NCBI GenBank assembly: GCA_019690055.1
Contig: JADGGF010000115.1
Coordinates: forward strand, 1 to 10,654
DNA: 10,654 bases
Direction of reading: 5' to 3'
Source of the DNA: Micromonosporaceae bacterium
GTDB taxonomy: Bacteria > Actinomycetota > Actinomycetes > Mycobacteriales > Micromonosporaceae
Made by a program: the position numbers and the translations under genes. This document shows positions 1 to 6,160 of this stretch, piece by piece. The notes below the pieces were generated by a model. That model was not told the origin of the DNA. It saw only the letters and a list, made by a program, of their open reading frames with translations, and searched no databases. Each line of letters begins with the position of its first letter. Within the stretch, counting starts at the first letter, position 1.

Positions 1-40
1 GGGGCTGCCGGTGACTCGTCGGGGCTACCGGTGGCTCGCC
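1..40. repeat. Two tandem copies of a 20-bp unit
   Basis: Positions 1-20 and 21-40 match at 17 of 20 bases (GGGGCT.CCGGTG.CTCG.C); the three differences are all transitions. The second copy contains the stop codon of the minus-strand gene (CTA at 25-27). The window edge cuts the region, so more copies may lie to the left. The function is unknown; it may be a simple tandem duplication at a gene end. Confidence 0.6.
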
Positions 41-1347
41 GCTTGGGTGACGGTTCCGACCAGCCGGGCCGCCACCGCCCTGATCCGTTTCGGTGAGATG
101 CCTGTGCGCATCGGGCTCTCCTCGGCGTACCAGAGGGTCGATCCGTCCACCCATGAGCCGTCCGGGTACGCCCGGTACGTCGCGGGAGCCGGCAGGTGGA
201 CCTGCCAGACCGTCTGCGGCCGGTCCTCGCTGCGGGGCCGCCGCCGGACCCGGTCGAAGACCGTGACCGTCTGCCCGTTGACGGTGAAGGTGACGACCGA
301 CCGGCCGATGGTCGTGGTCGCCGACGGTGGCACGCTCAGCAGGCGGCCGGCGGTGGCCGGGCCGGGCAGGGTGATCTCCTGGCGGAGCCGGTAGCGCCAG
401 CGCTGGGTGAGCGCGTAGACACACCGCGCCGCGGCTCCGAGGCGGGGCATCAGCGCGGCGTTGACCCGCAGCAGCACCCGCACGATGAGCAGCTCCACGG
501 CGAGCACGGCGGCGGCGACCACCCAGCGGTTGACCGACGGCAGCAGGTCATGCACGACCACGATCAGGATCAGACCCCCGAAGCCGGCGAAGAGCGCGCC
601 CGTGACCAGGAGCAACCGGTAGGCCTGTCCGGCTACCCACGCGGTCAGGCCGACGACGATGAATCCGCCGGCGAGGGCGAGGGTCGAGGACAGGCCCAGG
701 TTGCGCAGGATGGCGTTGATGACGCACGTGAGGACCAGGCCGCCCACGACCACCACGCCGATCAGCCACCGCGGCGGGTCGATGCCCTCGTCTTTGTAGG
801 TGGCGTGAGGTTGGGTGACCGGTCGGCCGAGCCGATGGGCGGTGTCGAGGAACGCCGAGACCAGCCGCTGGTCGAGGTCGTTGTTGCGGCGGGTGACCGT
901 CTCCACTTCCCAACGGCGTCCGTCGAAGAACCGGACGTAGAGGTGCTCCCGGGGCGGGATCCGCACCGCGACCGCGCGCCGGATCTCGTCCAACTGGTCC
1001 CAGGTGGCGACGCTGACCCGGCGGTTGCGCGTCTGGATGGCGCCCCGTTCGTAGACGTAGTGCGCGGTGAATCCCTTGAGCAGCCCCTGGACCGCGAGCA
1101 CCGCCGCGGCCACGACCCCGATGCCGGCCAGCACCATCAGGGCGCCCAGGCCGGCGGAGCCCTTCTCGACCACCCGGGGCAGCACCCACAGCGCGGCGTA
1201 GAGGAGGGCACCGCCCAGCACCGCGACCGCAGCGGAGCCGATGAACCGCATGATGGGGTTCGATCCCTTGCGCCAGATCACCAGCGGGCCGAGGTCATGC
1301 TGCGCCGCGGCCTGCGTCACGTACGCCGGCACCTCAGTCATAGCCAT
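25..1347 (-). CDS. Six-helix membrane protein with PH-like domain, unknown function
   Basis: This 440-residue integral membrane protein has no named function that I recognise. Hydrophobic segments at about residues 34-56, 67-90, 194-214, 220-240, 244-266 and 273-295 suggest six helices. Between helices 2 and 3 (about 92-172) is a soluble block with the pattern YVYERGAIQTRNRR...W.QLDEI...LYVRFFDGRRWEVET. This resembles bacterial PH-like domains, in which a strand-rich barrel carries a W-D-x-I segment. A second soluble, strand-rich tail (about 320-440) follows the last helix. The ATG at 1347 is preferred because GGAG lies 8 bases upstream on the minus strand; the Met two codons later is worse placed. 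The gene is divergent from the AAA+/VWA operon across 158 bp. A role in sensing or membrane organisation is only inference. The reading frame is sound; the function call is weak. Confidence 0.88.
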   Translation of the reverse strand: MAMTEVPAYVTQAAAQHDLGPLVIWRKGSNPIMRFIGSAAVAVLGGALLYAALWVLPRVVEKGSAGLGALMVLAGIGVVAAAVLAVQGLLKGFTAHYVYERGAIQTRNRRVSVATWDQLDEIRRAVAVRIPPREHLYVRFFDGRRWEVETVTRRNNDLDQRLVSAFLDTAHRLGRPVTQPHATYKDEGIDPPRWLIGVVVVGGLVLTCVINAILRNLGLSSTLALAGGFIVVGLTAWVAGQAYRLLLVTGALFAGFGGLILIVVVHDLLPSVNRWVVAAAVLAVELLIVRVLLRVNAALMPRLGAAARCVYALTQRWRYRLRQEITLPGPATAGRLLSVPPSATTTIGRSVVTFTVNGQTVTVFDRVRRRPRSEDRPQTVWQVHLPAPATYRAYPDGSWVDGSTLWYAEESPMRTGISPKRIRAVAARLVGTVTQAASHR

Positions 1348-1505
1348 CTATTCTTCTCCATCGACGTTGCTGCCGGCTGCGATGTTAGTGGCCTGGCTGG
1401 ACGCGTGGGTACGCGCTGAGCGGAACGTGACCAATACCTGCAAAACGTACAAAAGCGCAGAGAAACTCGCCCGAACCCGCAACACACGCGGGGTAGCGTG
1501 GGGCC
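1348..1505. promoter_or_regulatory. Divergent intergenic region with AT-rich patch
   Basis: These 158 bp separate the divergent membrane-protein and ATPase genes and should hold both promoters. The patch at about 1428-1468 is much richer in A/T than its surroundings and contains two CAAAA boxes 9 bp apart (1441 and 1450). On the minus strand, TAACAT (1387-1382) is a possible -10 for the membrane protein and would give a leader of roughly 28 bases with its ribosome site. I see no good -35 for it. Confidence 0.45.
1494..1505 (+). promoter_or_regulatory. -10 element TAGCGT of a probably leaderless gene
   Basis: TAGCGT (1494-1499) matches the actinobacterial -10 pattern TAnnnT and ends exactly 6 bases before the GTG at 1506. 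Transcription starting at that spacing would begin at the start codon itself, giving a leaderless mRNA. There is no convincing Shine-Dalgarno sequence at ribosome-binding distance. No clear TTG-type -35 is visible 16-18 bp upstream. Confidence 0.55.
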
Positions 1506-2963
1506 GTGGCGCTGACACACGAGATCCCGGCCGTGCCGGAGGACCTGCCCCGCACGCTGGGTGCGCTGCGCGCGGCGGGCTACACGTACCGGACGGTCAA
1601 AGAGGAGATCCGGGCCAACCTGCTGGCGCTGATGCGCGACGGCGGTGAGCGGTTCCCCGGCATCGTCGGCTACGACGACACCGTGCTGCCCGAGGTGGAG
1701 CGGGCGCTGCTCGCCGGCCACGACATCGTGCTGCTCGGGGAACGCGGCCAGGGCAAGACCCGCCTTATCCGGTCGCTGGTCGGCCTGCTCGACGAGTGGA
1801 CCCCGGTGCTGCCCGGCTCCGAGCTCAACGAGCATCCGCTGCACCCCATCACCCCGGCGTCGCGGCGTCTGGTCGCCGAGCACGGCGACGATACGCCGAT
1901 CACCTGGCGGCACCGGTCGCTGCGCTACGGCGAGAAGCTGGCGACCCCGGACACCAGCGTGGGTGACCTCATCGGCGACGTGGACCCGATCCGGGTCGCC
2001 CAGGGGCGGACGCTCGGCGACCCCGAGACCATCCACTTCGGACTCGTGCCGCGCACCAACCGGGGTATCTTCGCGGTCAATGAGCTGCCCGACCTGGCCG
2101 AGCGCATCCAGGTGAGCCTGCTCAACGTGCTCGAGGAGCGCGACATCCAGGTTCGCGGATACCAGCTCCGGCTGCCGCTGGACCTGCTGCTGGTGGCCAG
2201 CGCCAACCCCGAGGACTACACCAACCGGGGCCGGATCATCACGCCGCTCAAGGATCGCTTCGGCGCCGAGATCCGCACGCACTACCTGCGCGACGTGCGG
2301 CAGGAGATGGTGCTGGTGCGGCAGGAGGCCTCCCTGGTCGCGACGGTGCCGGACCACGTGCTCGAGGTGCTCGTCCGGTTCACCCGGGCGGTACGGGAGT
2401 CGCCGGCCGTGGACGCCCGCAGCGGCGTCTCCGCCCGGTTCGCGATCGCCGCCGCCGAGACGGTGGCCGCGGCCGCCCTGCGGCGCTCGGGCCTGCTCGG
2501 GGAGGCGGATCCGGTGGCCCGCATCGGCGACACGCTGTCGGTGACGAGTACGTTGCGGGGCAAGGTCGAGTTCGACAGCGACGAGGAGGGGCGGGAGGTC
2601 GAGGTCCTCGCGCACCTGCTGCGCACCGCCACCGCGGAGACGTTCCGGGCCCGGCTGGCCGGCCTCGACCTGTCGGGCTTCGTCAATCTGGTCGCCGACG
2701 GCCAGGCGGTGGAGACCGGGGACCTGGTCAGCGCGGACGAGGTGCTGGCCCAGGTCGGGACCGTGCCCGGCCTCGCCAAGGTGCTGGACCGGTTGGGCCT
2801 CGGCGACGCGCCCTCCAAGGGTGAGGCGGCGGCCGGCATCGAGTTCGTGCTCGAGGGGCTGCACCTGACGCGCCGGATGTCGAAGGAGCTCACCGTCGAC
2901 GGCAAGGCCCGGTACCGGGGCGGGGCCACGTCGCGCCGGGGCGACCGACCGGACGGGGACTAG
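1506..2963 (+). CDS. MoxR / Mg-chelatase-I-type AAA+ ATPase
   Basis: This 485-residue cytosolic AAA+ ATPase belongs to the MoxR/ChlI-like clade. Walker A is GERGQGKT at residues 78-85. The Walker B-like strand is GIFAVNELPDL at 187-197, where Asn192-Glu193 replace the usual Asp-Glu. Sensor 1 is SAN at 232-234, and LKDRFG places the candidate arginine finger at Arg251. Residues 260-485 are helical and form the lid and C-terminal region. Public annotation of such proteins as magnesium chelatase or sigma-54-interacting regulator is by domain only; nothing here points to chlorophyll synthesis or to sigma-54 contact. The next gene, 2 bp away, encodes a VWA protein, the classical partner of this ATPase class, so the pair probably remodels or activates an unknown target using ATP. 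The start at GTG 1506 is supported by a -10 spaced for leaderless initiation. The family call is firm; the substrate is unknown. Confidence 0.93.
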   Translation: MALTHEIPAVPEDLPRTLGALRAAGYTYRTVKEEIRANLLALMRDGGERFPGIVGYDDTVLPEVERALLAGHDIVLLGERGQGKTRLIRSLVGLLDEWTPVLPGSELNEHPLHPITPASRRLVAEHGDDTPITWRHRSLRYGEKLATPDTSVGDLIGDVDPIRVAQGRTLGDPETIHFGLVPRTNRGIFAVNELPDLAERIQVSLLNVLEERDIQVRGYQLRLPLDLLLVASANPEDYTNRGRIITPLKDRFGAEIRTHYLRDVRQEMVLVRQEASLVATVPDHVLEVLVRFTRAVRESPAVDARSGVSARFAIAAAETVAAAALRRSGLLGEADPVARIGDTLSVTSTLRGKVEFDSDEEGREVEVLAHLLRTATAETFRARLAGLDLSGFVNLVADGQAVETGDLVSADEVLAQVGTVPGLAKVLDRLGLGDAPSKGEAAAGIEFVLEGLHLTRRMSKELTVDGKARYRGGATSRRGDRPDGD

Positions 2964-2965
2964 GC

Positions 2966-4927
2966 GTGGCCCAGCGTCACCGGTACGGCCAGTGGCAGGG
3001 CGGACCCGATCCGCTCGCGCCGCCTTACGACGTGCGGGCGGCCGTGGACGCGGTCGGCCGCGAGGTGCTGGGCGGTGCCCGCCTGAGCGACGCGCTGCGC
3101 GCCCTGTTCCGGCGCGGTCCGCGCGGCTCGCGCGGACTCGACGACCTGCTCGCCCGGGCCCGCCGGTTGCGCCGCGAGGCGATGCGCCGGGGCCGCTTGG
3201 ACGGGGCGGTGCTCCGGGCCCAGCAGTTGCTCGACCAGGCGTTGGCCGCCGAGCGGGACGAGCTGGCCCGGCGCGACGACGAGCAGGCCCGCTTCCAAGA
3301 GTCCATTCTGGACAGCCTGCCCCGCTCGACGTCGCGGGCGATCTCCGAGTTGGCCGACTACCCGTGGGCCAGCGACGAGGCACGGGCGCTGTACCAGCAG
3401 ATCCTCGACCAGCTCCGGCAGGAGGTTGTGGAGTCACGCTTCCGAGGGCTGCGGCAGGCCCTGGCCGACCCGGCGGCCCAGCAGGAGGTCGCCGAGATGA
3501 TGCGCGACCTGAATGATCTGCTGGAGCGCCACGCCCGGGGCGAGGACACCACCGACCAGTTCCGTCGGTTCATGGACCGACACGGCCACCACTTCCCGGA
3601 GAATCCATCCACAGTAGACGAACTCATCGACATCCTGGCGCGGCGGTTCGCGGCCGGGGAGCGCCTGCTGCGCTCGCTTTCGCCGCAGCAGCGGGAGGAA
3701 CTGGAGTCGCTGCTGGCCCAGGCACTGGGCAACGGCGACCTCGCCGACCAGATGAGCCGGCTCGGGGCCAACCTGCGCTCGCTGCGCCCGGACCTGAACT
3801 GGGGCCGCGGCCAGCGGATGACCGGGCGCGGTCGGGCGCTGGGCTACGGCGAGGCGGCGAGCACCCTGGAGGAGATCGGTGACCTCGACGAGCTGATCGA
3901 CGCGTTCGAGCAGGAGTCGCCGGGGTCCACATTGGATGACATTGACGTCGAATCGGTGGAGCGCAACCTCGGCCGGGACGCCGCCGACGACGTGCGGCGG
4001 CTACGGGAGCTGGAGCGCGAGCTGTACCACCAGGGTTACCTCGTTCGCGGCGCGGACGGGTTGATGCTCAGCCCCAAGGCGTTGCACCGCCTCGGCAGCT
4101 CCGCGCTGCGCCACGTCTTCGCCGACCTCGAGCGGGGTCGCCGTGGCCAGCACGACGTGCGGGACGCCGGGGCCGCCGGTGAGCTGACCGGCGCGTCGCG
4201 GCCCTGGGCGTTCGGCGACGAGCAGCCGCTGGACGTGGTGCGCACCGTGTCCCGGGCGGTGCTTCGGAGCGGGCCGGGCACTCCGGTGCTGCTCTCGGTG
4301 GAGGACTTCGAGGTGGTCGAGACCGAGCGCCGGGCGTCGGCCGCCGTGGCGTTGCTGGTCGACACCTCGTACTCCATGTACCGGCAGCACCGGTGGGGAC
4401 CGATGAAGCAGACCGCGCTCGCGCTCGCTCACCTCGTGGCCACGAAGTACCCCCAGGACGCGTTGCAGATCATCGGCTTCGGCCTGACCGCGGCTCCGCT
4501 ATCGCCGCGGGACCTCGTCGCGCTCGACGCGGTCGACGAGCAGGGCACGAACTTGCAGCACGCGTTGCGCCTGGCCGGACGCCACCTGCGCAAGCACTCC
4601 GACGCCGAACCCGTGGTGCTCATCGTCACCGACGGCGAGCCGACCGCGCACCTCACCCCGGACGGGCCGTTCTTCTGGTGGCCGCCGCAGCCGGAGACCG
4701 TACGGTCGACGCTCGCCGAGGTCGACCACCTGACTCGATACGGCGCTACATTGAACTTCTTCATGCTGGGCGACGATCCCAATCTCGTCCGGTTCGTCAA
4801 CGCGGTGGCGCGCCGCAACGGCGGTCGCGTCTTCGCACCCGCCATCGACGAGTTGGGCCGCTACGTTGTCGCCGACTACCTGCGGGCCCGGCAACCGGGC
4901 GCCCGGGCCCGCGGGCGTCGGTTCTGA
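2966..4927 (+). CDS. VWA-domain protein, partner of the upstream AAA+ ATPase
   Basis: This is a 653-residue soluble protein with no signal peptide. Residues 1-440 are charged and mostly helical, including Arg/Glu-rich stretches at about 55-115 and an acidic segment at about 295-335. The C-terminal VWA domain (about 455-635) has a complete metal-ion-dependent adhesion site: DTSYS at 466-470, Thr528 in EQGTN, and Asp556 in VTDGEPT. It should therefore bind Mg2+ or a similar ion together with a ligand acidic residue. The layout of a long helical N-terminus plus C-terminal VWA resembles ViaA, the partner of the MoxR ATPase RavA, more than ChlD, which carries an AAA+ domain. The GTG start has GGGG 7 bases upstream and lies 2 bp after the ATPase stop, so coexpression at fixed ratio is likely. 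An adaptor or substrate-recruiting role for the ATPase is inferred. Confidence 0.92.
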   Translation: MAQRHRYGQWQGGPDPLAPPYDVRAAVDAVGREVLGGARLSDALRALFRRGPRGSRGLDDLLARARRLRREAMRRGRLDGAVLRAQQLLDQALAAERDELARRDDEQARFQESILDSLPRSTSRAISELADYPWASDEARALYQQILDQLRQEVVESRFRGLRQALADPAAQQEVAEMMRDLNDLLERHARGEDTTDQFRRFMDRHGHHFPENPSTVDELIDILARRFAAGERLLRSLSPQQREELESLLAQALGNGDLADQMSRLGANLRSLRPDLNWGRGQRMTGRGRALGYGEAASTLEEIGDLDELIDAFEQESPGSTLDDIDVESVERNLGRDAADDVRRLRELERELYHQGYLVRGADGLMLSPKALHRLGSSALRHVFADLERGRRGQHDVRDAGAAGELTGASRPWAFGDEQPLDVVRTVSRAVLRSGPGTPVLLSVEDFEVVETERRASAAVALLVDTSYSMYRQHRWGPMKQTALALAHLVATKYPQDALQIIGFGLTAAPLSPRDLVALDAVDEQGTNLQHALRLAGRHLRKHSDAEPVVLIVTDGEPTAHLTPDGPFFWWPPQPETVRSTLAEVDHLTRYGATLNFFMLGDDPNLVRFVNAVARRNGGRVFAPAIDELGRYVVADYLRARQPGARARGRRF

Positions 4928-4937
4928 CGCCACGGAG

Positions 4938-4979
4938 CGTACGGTCCGGTCACGCAGCGCGACGAGCGCTGACCGTACG
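4938..4979 (+). terminator. Bulged hairpin after the VWA gene, possible terminator
   Basis: CGTACGGTC (4938-4946) pairs with GACCGTACG (4971-4979), and inside it AGCGC (4956-4960) pairs with GCGCT (4966-4970) around a 5-base loop. The two helices are contiguous on the 3' side, with a 9-base bulge on the 5' side, giving 14 bp in total. It begins 10 bp after the VWA stop codon. There is no T-run, which is common for actinobacterial terminators. It could instead act as DNA operators, because both arms contain the CGTACGG box. Confidence 0.45.
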
Positions 4980-5003
4980 GCCGCATTGTCCTGATCGTAC
5001 GGT
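4938..5003. repeat. Three CGTACGG boxes in 66 bp
   Basis: AGCGTACGGT, ACCGTACGGC and ATCGTACGGT (cores at 4938, 4974 and 4996) are variants of the palindrome ACCGTACGGT. The third lies in the spacer of the candidate promoter. The same core occurs by chance elsewhere in this GC-rich window (about 4697 and 10319, both in coding sequence), so only the clustering is notable. Confidence 0.45.
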
Positions 5004-5014
5004 CGCCATAGCGA
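4986..5014 (+). promoter_or_regulatory. Candidate promoter of the ABC operon
   Basis: TTGTCC (4986-4991) and TAGCGA (5009-5014) are separated by 17 bp, a housekeeping sigma-like arrangement with an imperfect -10. Transcription would start near 5021, within the 20-bp palindrome, leaving a leader of about 120 bases before the GTG at 5141. Alternative -10-like hexamers CATAAT (5056-5061) and CATACT (5079-5084) lie closer to the gene but lack good -35 partners. Confidence 0.35.
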
Positions 5015-5032
5015 CAGACGGATCCGTCTGTC
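5013..5032. promoter_or_regulatory. Perfect 20-bp palindrome, candidate repressor operator
   Basis: The half-site GACAGACGGA is followed immediately by its exact reverse complement. Length and GACAG...CTGTC arms resemble operators of TetR-family repressors. It overlaps the predicted transcription start of the ABC operon, a typical position for repression. No TetR-type gene lies in this window, so the regulator would be elsewhere. Confidence 0.55.
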
Positions 5033-5049
5033 CCCGGCCACTGCCCTGT

Positions 5050-5095
5050 CTGGTGCATAATGACGGCCGGCGCTGGTGCATACTCGGCATGCACC
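5050..5095. repeat. Direct and inverted GGTGCAT repeats
   Basis: CTGGTGCATA occurs at 5050-5059 and again at 5073-5082, a 23-bp period. The inverted copy ATGCACC at 5089-5095 makes a 7-bp stem with GGTGCAT at 5075-5081 around a 7-base loop. The elements lie 45-90 bp upstream of the lipoprotein start, either as protein-binding sites or as a leader-RNA structure. Confidence 0.45.
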
Positions 5096-5140
5096 CATCA
5101 CGTTCGTCGTATTCCTCCTTCCCGAACGGGGGTTGAGCCG

Positions 5141-6160
5141 GTGCGGTCACGGTTAGCCATAGGCGGTCTCGCGGCGCTGGCGCTCGCGCTGGGCGGATGC
5201 AGCGGCGACGGCGAGGAAACGCGCAATCCAGGGCTGGACGAGCGGGGCACGATCAGCACGACGGTGACGCCGACCCGGCAGGACCTCACCGACCGGATGA
5301 GTCTCGCCGGAAAAGTCGTCATCAACCCGGTATTCGGCCTGGTGGCGCCGACCGATGGCGAGGTGCACTTCTACGACATCCCCTGGCCGCGCTCGACCCC
5401 CACGGAGCCCGTCTGGGCGGCAAACGTCTGGCTCAACGGGAACAAGACCCGCGTCGATATCCCGGCCGGCGCGACCTTCGCCGGTCGGCTGGTGCCGGAC
5501 TACTCGACGGTGACCCAGGGCATGCCGATCGTCTCCGCGCGCTGGATGGGGTACGGCGTCGTCGCCGACATCCAACCGGCCGACGCCTACCGTGTGTCCG
5601 ACAACCTGACCACCGTGCGGGTCCAGATCGCCAACGGTCCCGGACCGTTCGACTGCTCGGTGCTCGGCACGATCGCGGCGCTGCCGGCGGGCACCATCCC
5701 GGAGCCGCAGCCGTTCATTCCCGACCCGAACGACCCGCCGGAGGTGCAGGAACAGAAGCGAGCACAGTACGAGCGGGCGGCCGCCGACGCCGCCCCGTAC
5801 CGGCCGGTGCCCTCGGAGGCGACCGGCATGCGCGTGGTCTGCATCCCGCCCGACGGCGTCCGGCTGATCAACGGCGCCGACGCCACGGTCGAGGTCATCA
5901 CCGCCTCAGCCACGAATGCGCTGGTGCTGCCCGTGGCGGCGGTGGCCGGCCGGCAGGGCACCGGCAAGGTCACGGTCGTGCTTCCGGACGGTTCGACCGA
6001 GATCCGGGACGTGGTGCTGGGCCTCACCGACGGTGAGTTCATCGAGATCAAGGAGGGCCTCACCGGCGACGAGACCATCGCCGTGCCGGGGCCGAACCTG
6101 CCGGACGCGCCGCAGCAAGGGGGGAAAGAGGTGCCGCCCGGGCCGGTGATCGTGAGATGA
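5141..6160 (+). CDS. MacA-like lipoprotein adaptor of an ABC exporter
   Basis: This 339-residue lipoprotein has the signal peptide MRSRLAIGGLAALALALGGC, with a lipobox LGGC and lipidated Cys20, so it should sit on the outer face of the cytoplasmic membrane. The C-terminal part (about 240-325: VEV...NALVLPVAAV...VTVVLPDG...RDVVLGLTDGEFIEIKEGLTGDETIAV) is the classic membrane-fusion/HlyD-type end domain. Residues 45-160 look like the barrel and lipoyl halves, but no long coiled-coil hairpin lies between them. A Pro-rich insert with a short charged helix (about 180-230) is flanked by Cys172 and Cys234. GTG 5141 is chosen because it begins the signal peptide and is preceded by GGGGG; the open frame back to 5060 would spoil the signal. 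It overlaps the ATPase gene by ATGA, so the three genes are coupled. Confidence 0.88.
   Translation: MRSRLAIGGLAALALALGGCSGDGEETRNPGLDERGTISTTVTPTRQDLTDRMSLAGKVVINPVFGLVAPTDGEVHFYDIPWPRSTPTEPVWAANVWLNGNKTRVDIPAGATFAGRLVPDYSTVTQGMPIVSARWMGYGVVADIQPADAYRVSDNLTTVRVQIANGPGPFDCSVLGTIAALPAGTIPEPQPFIPDPNDPPEVQEQKRAQYERAAADAAPYRPVPSEATGMRVVCIPPDGVRLINGADATVEVITASATNALVLPVAAVAGRQGTGKVTVVLPDGSTEIRDVVLGLTDGEFIEIKEGLTGDETIAVPGPNLPDAPQQGGKEVPPGPVIVR

Larger units (their letters stand above)
4928..5140. promoter_or_regulatory. 213-bp intergenic region packed with dyads and repeats
   Basis: No gene is credible here. The region holds, in order, a bulged hairpin (4938-4979), three CGTACGG boxes (4938, 4974, 4996), a candidate promoter (4986-5014), a perfect 20-bp palindrome (5013-5032), and GGTGCAT repeats (5052, 5075, and inverted at 5089). 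The individual elements are listed separately. It must contain the 3' end of the ATPase/VWA operon and the control region of the ABC operon. Confidence 0.6.

Noticed and set aside
196..1419. 407-codon plus-strand frame over the membrane-protein gene
   Set aside because: The translation is full of Asp/His/Gln/Arg runs typical of the antisense of a membrane-protein gene; the minus-strand frame has proper helices and a ribosome site.
1506..2963. Genuine magnesium chelatase or sigma-54 activator role for the ATPase
   Set aside because: No porphyrin genes and no sigma-54 contact motif (GAFTGA) are present; such names reflect only the shared AAA+ fold.
1338..3437. 699-codon open frame on the minus strand opposite the ATPase and VWA genes
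   Set aside because: Its product is Arg/Pro/Gly/Ala-rich low-complexity sequence with no domain, and it lies antisense to two genes with clear motifs; it is a GC-content shadow.
4393..5136. 247-codon plus-strand frame overlapping the VWA gene end
   Set aside because: It overlaps the MIDAS-bearing frame and has Arg-rich composition without domains; it is a frame shadow.
5060..5140. Upstream extension of the lipoprotein gene
   Set aside because: It would place 27 polar residues before a textbook lipoprotein signal; GTG 5141 has a GGGGG ribosome site.
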